The position numbers were made by a program, and so were the translations under genes. Of a stretch of DNA of 7,961 nucleotides, positions 1-5,682 are shown in pieces. Under the pieces are notes generated by a model. That model saw nothing but the letters and a program-made list of their open reading frames with translations. It ran no database searches and was not told where the DNA came from. How positions within the stretch are numbered: the first letter of the stretch is position 1; each line of letters starts with the position of its first letter. The DNA is from JASUTC01 sp964604305 (lineage in GTDB: Bacteria; Thermotogota; Thermotogae; MWEM01): positions 1 through 7,961 of the forward strand of contig CAZRYM010000092.1 in assembly GCA_964604305.1 (NCBI GenBank), in the 5' to 3' direction.

Positions 1-1
1 A

Positions 2-187
2 TACAAATTAACCATTAACACCATTGATTTGGGTGGAGGTCGTGCGATTAGATTTGCTGTAGAAGTAAATCATACCACGCATTCAACCATGCTCTCTAGT
101 TCAATAATCTATTACACATCCAATTACGGAGCAGCTAATGAAACGTGGAAAGAAGGCGTCTGGTCAGGAACAATGCTAGACAAATAA
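2..187 (+). CDS. 3' end of an unrecognised protein (partial)
   Basis: The frame is open from base 2 to a TAA at 185-187 and gives 61 C-terminal residues; the start lies outside the window. The peptide is rich in Thr, Ser, Asn and Tyr, with a stretch IDLGGGRAIRFAVEV and an ending in WSGTMLDK. It has no membrane segment and no motif I can assign. The polar, Ser/Thr/Asn-rich composition with few Lys residues would suit a secreted or surface-exposed beta-rich domain, but that is only an impression. Support for its being a real gene comes from the intact frame to the window edge and from a strong intrinsic terminator that begins about 24 nt after the stop. I do not recognise the family. Confidence 0.6.
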   Translation, partial: YKLTINTIDLGGGRAIRFAVEVNHTTHSTMLSSSIIYYTSNYGAANETWKEGVWSGTMLDK

Positions 188-210
188 GTTATTAACAGTA
201 TCTATAAAAT

Positions 211-240
211 AGGGCGATGTTTAATCGCCCTGTTTTTTTA
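211..240 (+). terminator. Intrinsic terminator after the first partial gene
   Basis: Perfect 8-bp stem: AGGGCGAT (211-218) pairs with ATCGCCCT (224-231) around a 5-nt loop, followed by a run of seven T at 233-239. It ends transcription of the upstream partial gene and separates it from the sugar transferase that starts at 288. Confidence 0.9.
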
Positions 241-287
241 TCAGCTAAACAAAAAAATCTTTATTTTCCACAACGGAGTTCTGAAAC

Positions 288-1439
288 ATGTTTAAAAAAC
301 TGAGATTTTCAATCTTTATCATCGATATTATCTTTCTTTGGTTCATTTATTTCGCTGCGCAAAAGACGCTTTATAATGGCCGTCTTACAAGTTTTTTATT
401 GTACGCATCTCTAATGATGCTCTTTTACATTTCCTTGAGGGGGTATGATTTTTTTCGAATCCACTCTCCCAGATGGACTATGATCTCTTTTTCCATTGCC
501 CTTTTTTTAAGTCTTTTCTTCAACACCTTTTTGGCTCTTATCTTTCAACTCAATATGAATATGGATACTTGGGGTGTCCTTTTGTATTTTCTTATTTTTG
601 TCAACCTCTTTAACCCTACATTTTTTCGCTTTTTCGCTGCAAGACAGAAAGAATCCATCATTTTACCCGAGGATATCAACCATATTATTTTGAGTCATAT
701 TCAAGAAGAGGAGTTTTTAGAACCGGTTCTGATAAAAGGAGAAAAGGTCAAAAGAGAATTTGGCTTCTATCAGAAACTCTCAAGTTGTCTTGGGGAACTA
801 CCAAAAGAGATTTATGAACAAATGGATGGGCAGCTCTTCGAAAAGCATTTATCTTCCAAAAAGATCACCAGGATTCTGGTCAGAACGATCGATCTCATCC
901 TTTCAATTGTTTTCTTCATCTTAGCCGCACCTTTTCTACTAATTTGTTCACTTTGTCTTCTTCTTTTTCAGGGGAAGCCTGTCCTATACAAACAAGAACG
1001 TATTGGTAAAGCAGGAAAGCCTTTTATCTTGTATAAATTCCGAACACTCACCCAGGGAGAAGCAAAAGTTACAGATATAGAAAAAGACCACATGGAAAGA
1101 AGCACATCAATCGGCAAGTTCTTGCGTTCCCTCAGGCTTGATGAATTACCACAGTTGTTCAATTGCATCAAAGGCGATATGTCTTTGGTGGGACCACGTC
1201 CGGAAATGCCTTATTTTCATGAGCTATGTAAAAAAGAAATTCCCAATTACACAAAAAGACTCCTGGTGAGACCCGGAATCACAGGATGGGCACAAACCAT
1301 GTATAAACGTTCCGATACATTGGAAGAATACCGAATTAAAACCGGTTATGATTTTCACTTTCTCTTGCATTATTCTATTGGGATGTATTTCACATCATTA
1401 TTATACACATTGGACACACTGGTTTATCGAAAGGAATAA
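288..1439 (+). CDS. Polyprenyl-phosphate sugar-1-phosphate transferase (bacterial sugar transferase family)
   Basis: A 383-residue membrane protein that should move a sugar-1-phosphate from a nucleotide sugar to undecaprenyl phosphate, the first membrane step of exopolysaccharide, capsule or glycan assembly. The C-terminal half (about residues 193-383) is a bacterial sugar transferase domain (PF02397). It has a hydrophobic helix at about 203-227, KFRTL at 250-254, LDELPQ at 284-289 with the Asp-Glu pair expected at the active site, KGDMSLVGPRPE at 295-306 and RPGITGWAQ at 328-336. The N-terminus has four likely membrane segments (about 5-25, 34-51, 64-88, 95-116), as in WcaJ-type enzymes. The linker at about 117-190 is shorter than the nucleotide-binding-like domain of full-length (about 460 residue) homologues. 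The start is ATG 288 with an ACGGAG site at 273-278. The sugar specificity cannot be read from the sequence. Confidence 0.92.
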   Translation: MFKKLRFSIFIIDIIFLWFIYFAAQKTLYNGRLTSFLLYASLMMLFYISLRGYDFFRIHSPRWTMISFSIALFLSLFFNTFLALIFQLNMNMDTWGVLLYFLIFVNLFNPTFFRFFAARQKESIILPEDINHIILSHIQEEEFLEPVLIKGEKVKREFGFYQKLSSCLGELPKEIYEQMDGQLFEKHLSSKKITRILVRTIDLILSIVFFILAAPFLLICSLCLLLFQGKPVLYKQERIGKAGKPFILYKFRTLTQGEAKVTDIEKDHMERSTSIGKFLRSLRLDELPQLFNCIKGDMSLVGPRPEMPYFHELCKKEIPNYTKRLLVRPGITGWAQTMYKRSDTLEEYRIKTGYDFHFLLHYSIGMYFTSLLYTLDTLVYRKE

Positions 1440-1468
1440 AAACGTCCCTCTCGGTAAAAAGGGACGTT
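1436..1468 (-). terminator. Intrinsic terminator of the ABC importer operon
   Basis: Read on the minus strand, a 9-bp stem (1460-1468 with 1441-1449, arms AACGTCCCT and AGGGACGTT) with a 10-nt loop is followed by a short U-rich tail (TTTATT). It lies 18 nt beyond the ATPase stop at 1487. It begins 2 nt after the stop of the convergent sugar transferase. On the plus strand the stem is followed by CAAAAAAGG rather than Ts, so it should work mainly for the minus-strand operon. Confidence 0.7.
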
Positions 1469-1486
1469 CAAAAAAGGAGGTTTCTC

Positions 1487-2200
1487 TTACATGGCGTAAA
1501 CTGCCGTTGTTTGCCTTTCGGGAATCTCTTTTAGCACTCCCTCTTTTATTTCAACTTTTCGGTTTCCATATGCCTCTGCAAAATCCATGTTATGAGTGAT
1601 CATCATCACTGTGACATCCAACTCTTCGTTGATCATCTTCGTTAAATCCATAACCCTTCTGGCACTTTTTGGGTCAAGAGATGCTGTATGTTCGTCCAAC
1701 AGGAGTACCTCCGGATTGGTGATTACAGCCATAACCATAGCCAATGCCTGTTTTTGTCCTCCTGAAAGTTCTCCTACAACTGTATCCAGTCGATTCTCCA
1801 ATCCCATTTTCAAATGTTCCAATAATTCCAAGGCCTTGGGATCGATCCGGCTGAACGTCAATCCTCGATTGCCTTTTTTGGAAGCTATCTTAAGATTTTC
1901 TCGGATGGTCAGATTGGAAAATACACCGGAATCGGGATTCTGGTACACCCTGCCAATCAGGTGTGCCATTTTGGAAATAGAAGGCTTTTTGATGGGTTTA
2001 TCTTTGAGATAATATTCCCCTGTGGTGGGTTTTAACTTTCCGAGAATAACGTTTAACAATGTAGATTTTCCGGCACCGTTTGAACCAACTATCACCACAA
2101 AATCACTTTTATCCGCCTGAAGATTTACCTCTTTCAAGGCCATGTTTTCGTTATCCTGTCCCTGATTATATATAACGGTTATATTTTCGAGTCTGAGCAT
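1487..2200 (-). CDS. ABC transporter ATP-binding protein (TrpXYZ-type importer, ATPase; COG1101-like)
   Basis: A 237-residue cytoplasmic ATPase that powers the importer formed with the permease just upstream. All nucleotide-binding motifs are present: Walker A GSNGAGKST (39-47), Q-loop Gln87 in VYQNP, signature LSGGQ (145-149), Walker B VLLLDE (165-170), D-loop SLDPK and switch His203 in ITHN. The GRVYQNPDSGVFSNLTIRENL stretch and the overall pattern resemble the ATPase of the 'tryptophan/tyrosine' ABC family (TrpZ-like in streptococci). It is the last gene of the operon. Its ATG at 2200 lies inside the permease end, giving a 22-nt overlap that implies translational coupling. The substrate is inferred from the family and from the aromatic leader peptides upstream, not from the ATPase itself. 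Confidence 0.93.
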   Translation of the reverse strand: MLRLENITVIYNQGQDNENMALKEVNLQADKSDFVVIVGSNGAGKSTLLNVILGKLKPTTGEYYLKDKPIKKPSISKMAHLIGRVYQNPDSGVFSNLTIRENLKIASKKGNRGLTFSRIDPKALELLEHLKMGLENRLDTVVGELSGGQKQALAMVMAVITNPEVLLLDEHTASLDPKSARRVMDLTKMINEELDVTVMMITHNMDFAEAYGNRKVEIKEGVLKEIPERQTTAVYAM

Positions 2201-3219
2201 AATGATTTCACCTTACCCTTCAATTGTTTTCTCTTTTTTGGATTCTTGATCATGCTGAAAGCGATTACACTGATAATAAACAAAGCAGTCAATAGTTTCA
2301 TATCGCTTGCCCTGAATCCAATTTTATAGCCATAACGCATCACAAGCGCCAATATGGATTGATAGACAACGCCTCCGATGATGGGTGCCACGAGACCAAA
2401 CAACGGTTTAAATCGTCCAAAGATAATCTCTCCCACCATCACCATCGCCAGACCGGTGATGATCATTCCTTGTCCCATAGTAACGTCTGCAAATCCACTG
2501 TACATGGCAAACATTCCTCCCGAAAGGGCCACTAATACATTTGCCAGAGACAGCCCAAAAATACTGATAAAATCCCTGGACATACCAAATGCCTCTACAC
2601 CTTCCGGATTACTTCCGAAACCTCTCAATACTGTCCCCAAATCCGTCTTTAGGAAAATAAATAAGACGATGATAATGGAGACCACCACCAATAGTATCGT
2701 CATTAAATCCGATCCGTCTCTGAGATTGTCAAAGATATTCATGATAGAGGATTTTTGAAAGCTCTGGGCTTGAGTTTCTTCCGGAACTTCTACCTGGGTT
2801 TCTTCTCTTGCAACATCCCCGAATAAGTCCGCAAGGGGATCCTCTCCACTGATGTCTTCATAGTTCGTTAATTTGGTTTCAGACCTGGTAATGGGGATGG
2901 GTAAATTGGGACCTTCCATCACTCGAATGTTAATGGAATAAAGCATGGTCATCACTAATATTCCTGCCAACAAGACGTGCACTTTTAATTTTCTAAATAT
3001 CAGACCGGTTATCAGGCCCGCCAGCCCTCCCAATACCATTGCGATCAGGAGAGCCATAAGCGGGTTCAAACCGAGAACAATTAACCCTACCGTTACGGCA
3101 CCGCCAAGGCCAAAAGAGCCTTCTACGGTTAAATCGGGCATATCCAATATTCTAAATGTCAAAAATACACCGATTCCGGTAATGCCAATAATAATTCCCT
3201 GTTCGATGATTGCTATCAT
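2179..3219 (-). CDS. ABC transporter permease (TrpXYZ-type importer; COG4120-like)
   Basis: A 346-residue multi-span permease of the BPD_transp_2 superfamily. The N-terminal stretch TFRILDMPDLTVEGSF (21-36) is characteristic of permeases paired with TrpX/COG2984 binding proteins. Hydrophobic spans are seen at about 5-22, 38-74, 81-97, 172-190, 216-240, 250-292 and 307-324, and the C-terminus is Lys-rich and cytoplasmic-looking. Unusual is a hydrophilic, strongly acidic stretch at about residues 112-158 (for example GEDPLADLFGDVAREE), between the third and fourth hydrophobic regions. It makes this protein longer than the roughly 290-310 residues I would expect. Its ATG overlaps the SBP1 stop by 4 nt (ATGA), and its own end overlaps the ATPase start, so SBP1, permease and ATPase form one tightly coupled unit. 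The single permease probably serves both binding proteins. Confidence 0.92.
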   Translation of the reverse strand: MIAIIEQGIIIGITGIGVFLTFRILDMPDLTVEGSFGLGGAVTVGLIVLGLNPLMALLIAMVLGGLAGLITGLIFRKLKVHVLLAGILVMTMLYSINIRVMEGPNLPIPITRSETKLTNYEDISGEDPLADLFGDVAREETQVEVPEETQAQSFQKSSIMNIFDNLRDGSDLMTILLVVVSIIIVLFIFLKTDLGTVLRGFGSNPEGVEAFGMSRDFISIFGLSLANVLVALSGGMFAMYSGFADVTMGQGMIITGLAMVMVGEIIFGRFKPLFGLVAPIIGGVVYQSILALVMRYGYKIGFRASDMKLLTALFIISVIAFSMIKNPKKRKQLKGKVKSLCSDSKI

Positions 3220-4199
3220 TTATCCATCTCTTCCTCTACACCATTTTCAAGTATGATGTTAGCCCTTGAAACAACGTTTGCCGGGACTTCAATCCCAATC
3301 TCATTGGCAAGATCCAAATCAACGTAAAGAATCAAAGAATCAGCGCTAATAAGCCTGGATTCAATTTCAGCCACCGGAATACCTGTCAGCAGTTTATAAA
3401 CAATTTCTCCCGTTTCCAAACCGGCGTTGTAGTAATCAAATCCAAATCCAAGAACTCCACCACCTCTGGCGATATCGATATCACCTGCCATAATAGGAAC
3501 TTGAGCGGTCTTTGCAGACTTTGCAATGGCTGCAATACTGGATGCAGCTGTGTTGTCCGTTCCGATGTAAATAAAGTCAACAGAGGAAACAACGGCGTTT
3601 AGCGCATTGATCATCTCAGAGGTGTTACTGCCAATAATTTCCACCAGTTCCATTCCCAATTCATCACAGGTTTCTTTAGCACTGTTACGAATCGACACGG
3701 AATTTGCTTCACTGGAGTTGTAGATAATCCCAACGGTTTGGGCTTCCGGTAGAACCAGTTTCATCAATCTGATCTGTGTTCTTACAGGAGTCATATCACT
3801 GATTCCACAAACATTTCCACTGTTTTTACCCAGTTTTTCTACCAGTGAAGCCCCCACCGGGTCCGTCACTGCGGAAAAAACAACAGGAATGTTCTTCATG
3901 GCGTTTGCACAAGCCTGAGCAGAGGGTGTGGATATGCCAACCGCTACATCCAAGTTGCTGTTTGAAAATTGTTTGGCGATGGAAACAGCTGTGTTCATAT
4001 CTCCCTGTGCCGTCTGATAAAGTTCTTCAAAATCTTCTCCAAGGATCAAGCCATTTTCCTCCAGCTTATCCAAAATCCCCTGTCGAACAGCTTCAAGGGC
4101 TGGATGTTCAACGATTGCTGTAATGCCAATCCTGTACATTGACAGGCCAACAGTTAAAAGTAGTGCCGTTAATACGAGAATTGCAAGTAGTCTTTTCAT
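3216..4199 (-). CDS. Substrate-binding protein 1 of aromatic amino-acid-type ABC importer (TrpX-like, ABC_sub_bind)
   Basis: A 327-residue extracytoplasmic binding protein of the ABC_sub_bind family (PF04392, COG2984). Family-like stretches include IGITAIVEHPALEAVRQG (24-41), STPSAQACANA, PVVFSAVTDPVGASL and VGIIYNSSEANS. The first 20 or so residues (KR followed by a hydrophobic run) are a signal or signal-anchor segment, but contain no Cys and so no lipobox. Start ATG 4199 has GGAGG 8 nt upstream. The gene is first of a three-gene unit (SBP1, permease, ATPase) and is preceded by attenuator 1, whose leader peptide carries Tyr, Phe and Trp codons. It is about 84% identical to SBP2 (52 differences by hand count). 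Family members are annotated as tryptophan/tyrosine importers. The leader supports an aromatic amino-acid ligand, but this is inference. Confidence 0.92.
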   Translation of the reverse strand: MKRLLAILVLTALLLTVGLSMYRIGITAIVEHPALEAVRQGILDKLEENGLILGEDFEELYQTAQGDMNTAVSIAKQFSNSNLDVAVGISTPSAQACANAMKNIPVVFSAVTDPVGASLVEKLGKNSGNVCGISDMTPVRTQIRLMKLVLPEAQTVGIIYNSSEANSVSIRNSAKETCDELGMELVEIIGSNTSEMINALNAVVSSVDFIYIGTDNTAASSIAAIAKSAKTAQVPIMAGDIDIARGGGVLGFGFDYYNAGLETGEIVYKLLTGIPVAEIESRLISADSLILYVDLDLANEIGIEVPANVVSRANIILENGVEEEMDK

Positions 4200-4244
4200 C
4201 TTCGTTACCTCCGGATTTTAAAAAATAAGAAAAAATAAAAAAAA

Positions 4245-4284
4245 CAACAAAAAAAGAGGGCACCCTTCTTCGGATGCCCTCTTT
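4245..4284 (-). terminator. Attenuator 1 intrinsic terminator, ahead of SBP1
   Basis: On the minus strand a 13-bp stem with one G-U pair (4284-4272 with 4265-4253; arms AAAGAGGGCATCC and GGGTGCCCTCTTT) closes a 6-nt loop and runs into seven Ts and further T-rich DNA. It lies in the 5' leader, about 50 nt ahead of the SBP1 start, so it would stop transcription before the structural genes. Its 3' arm copies the sequence GTGCCCTCTT found in the leader peptide coding region at 4342-4333, the basis for switching. Confidence 0.93.
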
Positions 4285-4345
4285 GGATCTACTTGTGGTT
4301 TTACTTTTATGTTGAAACCGACAAGTTCCTCCAAGAGGGCACTTG
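4253..4345 (-). promoter_or_regulatory. Attenuator 1: antiterminator/terminator switch (aromatic amino acids)
   Basis: Three alternative structures can be drawn by hand on the minus-strand RNA. (1) A small hairpin at 4345-4322 pairs CAAGT with ACTTG and CCTC with GAGG. (2) A long antiterminator pairs GTGCCCTCTT (4342-4333) with AAGAGGGCAT (4283-4274), GGA with TCC, ACTTGT with ACAAGT and GGTTT with AAACC, about 24 bp in all. (3) The terminator at 4284-4253. Structure 2 uses up the 5' arm of structure 3. The leader ORF stop falls in the loop of the antiterminator, so a ribosome that finishes the leader would disrupt it. A ribosome stalled on the aromatic codons at 4363-4346 would instead disturb hairpin 1. 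This is the layout of ribosome-mediated attenuation; the mechanism is inferred. Confidence 0.8.
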
Positions 4346-4405
4346 CCAATAAAAATAAAAATATGCCTTATTAAAATTTTCGATTAATCCTTTATCGAAA
4401 ACCAT
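4307..4405 (-). CDS. Leader peptide 1 (Tyr/Phe/Trp-rich attenuation peptide)
   Basis: A 32-residue ORF in the SBP1 leader. It begins MVFDKGLIENFNK, continues AYFYFYW (residues 14-20), then QVPSWRNLSVST and TAA. Six consecutive aromatic codons (Y15-W20, at 4363-4346) are a typical stall site for an attenuation leader. A GGAG (4416-4413) lies 7 nt before this ATG. Another ATG directly upstream at 4408 (spacing 4 nt) could be used and would add one Met. I chose 4405 because it aligns with the start of leader peptide 2. The ORF starts about 23 nt after the predicted transcription start and ends 22 nt before the terminator. It aligns with leader peptide 2 over its whole length (NK...QVPSWRNLSV), which argues strongly that it is translated. 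The peptide itself need not have any function after synthesis. Confidence 0.87.
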   Translation of the reverse strand: MVFDKGLIENFNKAYFYFYWQVPSWRNLSVST

Positions 4406-4434
4406 CATCTTTCTCCTTTAAATTCAGTTATTAA

Positions 4435-4463
4435 TTTATAGCATAAAAAAACTAAAATGTCAA
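4435..4463 (-). promoter_or_regulatory. Sigma-A promoter of the SBP1-permease-ATPase operon
   Basis: Perfect -35 TTGACA (4463-4458), 17-nt spacer, then -10 TATAAA (4440-4435) with an extended TGC just ahead. Transcription should start near 4428 and produce the leader that carries leader peptide 1. It lies in the gap between SBP2 and SBP1, so the three-gene unit has its own promoter apart from any read-through from SBP2. Confidence 0.9.
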
Positions 4464-4489
4464 ATGTTTAATATTTTTTGTTGTGAACG

Positions 4490-5473
4490 CTATTGATCTT
4501 TCTCTTTTTCCTTGCCGTTTTCAATCAAAAGATCAGCTCTTGCAATAACATTTTCAGGTATTTCCAACCCAATCTCATTGGCAAGATCCAAATCAAGATA
4601 AAGGGTCAAAGAATCAACACCCATCAGTCTGGATTCAATCTGAGAAACTTCTATACCTGTTAATAATTGATATACAATCTCTCCCGTTTCCAGTCCGGCA
4701 TTGTAGTAATCAAAACCAAATCCAACTACACCACCATCTCTTGCAACAATGATATCGCCGGCCATGATGGGAACTTGAGCGGTCTTTGCAGACTTTGCAA
4801 TGGCTGCAATACTGGATGCGGCCGTGTTGTCCGTTCCTATATAAAGAAAGTCAACTGAGGAAACAACAGCGTTTAGCGCGTTGATCATCTCAGACGTGTT
4901 ACTGCCAATAATTTCCACCAACTCCATACCCAATTCATCACAGCTTTCTTTGGCGGTGTTGCGTATGGAAACAGAATTTGCTTCACTGGAATTGTAAATA
5001 AACCCAACGGTTTGGGCTTCCGGCATGATCAATTGCATCAAACGGAAATGTGTTCTCACAGGGATCATATCGCTGATACCAACCACATTACCTGTGTTTT
5101 TTCCCAATTTGCCTATGAGTGATGCACCTACCGGATCGGTCACAGCAGAAAAAACAACGGGGATGTCTTTCATTGCATTTGCACAGGCTTGAGCAGAAGG
5201 AGTAGATATCCCCAAGACTAAATCCAAGTTACTGTTTGAAAATTGTTTAGCGATGGCAACAGCCGTATTCATATCTCCCTGTGCTGTCTGATAGAGCTCT
5301 TCAAAATCCTCCCCGGCTTTCAAACCGTATTCAGCCAGTTTATCCAAAACCCCCTGTCGAACGGCTTCCAGAGCGGGATGTTCCACAATTGCCGTAATAC
5401 CAATCCTGTGCATGGACAGGCCAACTGTTAATACCAATGCTGTTAAAACCAGAATTGCAAGTAGTCTTTTCAT
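4490..5473 (-). CDS. Substrate-binding protein 2 of aromatic amino-acid-type ABC importer (TrpX-like, ABC_sub_bind)
   Basis: A 327-residue paralogue of SBP1 (about 84% identical, same length) of the ABC_sub_bind/COG2984 family, with the same signal or signal-anchor N-terminus lacking a lipobox Cys. Two in-frame ATGs further upstream (5488 and 5479) are less likely starts: the first precedes the Shine-Dalgarno and the second sits 2 nt from it. ATG 5473 has GGAGG 8 nt upstream, exactly as in SBP1. Differences from SBP1 cluster at a few sites, such as GDIIVARDGG versus GDIDIARGGG, IPVRTHFRLM versus TPVRTQIRLM, and LDLVLG versus LDVAVG. These could tune ligand choice. The gene has its own promoter and attenuator with a Tyr-run leader but no permease or ATPase of its own. 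It likely feeds the permease encoded downstream. No clear terminator separates it from promoter 1. Confidence 0.92.
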   Translation of the reverse strand: MKRLLAILVLTALVLTVGLSMHRIGITAIVEHPALEAVRQGVLDKLAEYGLKAGEDFEELYQTAQGDMNTAVAIAKQFSNSNLDLVLGISTPSAQACANAMKDIPVVFSAVTDPVGASLIGKLGKNTGNVVGISDMIPVRTHFRLMQLIMPEAQTVGFIYNSSEANSVSIRNTAKESCDELGMELVEIIGSNTSEMINALNAVVSSVDFLYIGTDNTAASSIAAIAKSAKTAQVPIMAGDIIVARDGGVVGFGFDYYNAGLETGEIVYQLLTGIEVSQIESRLMGVDSLTLYLDLDLANEIGLEIPENVIARADLLIENGKEKEKDQ

Positions 5474-5495
5474 CTTCATTACCTCCATTTTAAAA

Positions 5496-5529
5496 TAAAA
5501 AAAGAGGATACCCTTTTGGATACCCTCCT
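5496..5529 (-). terminator. Attenuator 2 intrinsic terminator, ahead of SBP2
   Basis: On the minus strand GAGGGTATCC (5527-5518) pairs with GGGTATCCTC (5513-5504) around an AAAA loop: 10 bp with two G-U pairs, extendable by two more pairs. It is followed by a run of seven Ts (5503-5497). It lies about 25 nt before the SBP2 start and would abort transcription before the gene. Confidence 0.87.
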
Positions 5530-5593
5530 GAAACCTGTTAGTGGTTTTTTACTACTGCGACAAAACCGACAAGTTCCTCCAAGAGGGCACTTG
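5504..5593 (-). promoter_or_regulatory. Attenuator 2: antiterminator/terminator switch (tyrosine)
   Basis: It has the same architecture as attenuator 1. The hairpin at 5593-5570 (CAAGT/ACTTG, CCTC/GAGG) is identical in sequence. The alternative antiterminator pairs GTGCCCTCTTG (5590-5580) with CAGGAGGGTAT (5530-5520), AACTTGT with ACAGGTT and GGTTTT with AAAACC, about 24 bp by hand. It consumes the 5' arm of the terminator. The pairing partners downstream differ in sequence from those in attenuator 1 yet keep the pairing, a covariation-like sign. The leader stop at 5554-5552 lies in the antiterminator loop, as in attenuator 1. Stalling at the four Tyr codons is inferred to favour the antiterminator. 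Confidence 0.8.
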
Positions 5594-5656
5594 CCTATAA
5601 TAATAGTAAGAAGACACTTTATTTAAATGTTCAATTACACGCATTTTGAAAACCAT
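5552..5656 (-). CDS. Leader peptide 2 (four consecutive Tyr codons)
   Basis: A 34-residue ORF in the SBP2 leader: MVFKMRVIEHLNKVSS, then YYYY (residues 17-20, codons TAC TAT TAT TAT at 5608-5597), then RQVPSWRNLSVLSQ and TAG. GGAG lies 6 nt before the ATG. The tail RQVPSWRNLSV is encoded by the 33-nt block shared exactly with leader 1, while the aromatic run differs (YYYY here against YFYFYW there). Four Tyr codons in a row just before a switchable RNA structure are the hallmark of a leader peptide that senses charged tRNA-Tyr. A Trp codon inside the shared block (in PSW) might add weak Trp sensing. Confidence 0.87.
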   Translation of the reverse strand: MVFKMRVIEHLNKVSSYYYYRQVPSWRNLSVLSQ

Positions 5657-5682
5657 TGTTTTCTCCTTTGTGTTGATAAACA

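Noticed and set aside
1471..1499. Plus-strand GGAGG followed by ATG after the sugar transferase, looking like a new gene start
   Set aside because: The ATG at 1491 is followed by GCG and then TAA, so only two codons are open, and the region is the end of the minus-strand ATPase gene.
1596..2012. 138-codon plus-strand ORF opposite the ATPase
   Set aside because: It is fully antisense to a well-conserved ABC ATPase with all motifs intact; its own product shows no domain and it has no ribosome binding site of note.
2378..3256. Plus-strand ORFs of 126 and 103 codons opposite the permease
   Set aside because: They are mirror images of hydrophobic permease coding sequence (rich in Pro, Ile, Thr) with no domain or initiation signal.
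4200..4489. T-box riboswitch for the tryptophan/tyrosine importer
   Set aside because: The conserved T-box antiterminator motif (AGGGTGGTACCGCG-like) is absent on the minus strand in either leader, and each leader is only about 230 nt from promoter to gene. The leader ORF plus terminator explains the region better.
5474..5488. Upstream ATGs extending SBP2 by five residues
   Set aside because: The first ATG (5488) precedes the Shine-Dalgarno and the second (5479) is 2 nt from it, whereas the ATG at 5473 has 8-nt spacing and matches the paralogue's start.
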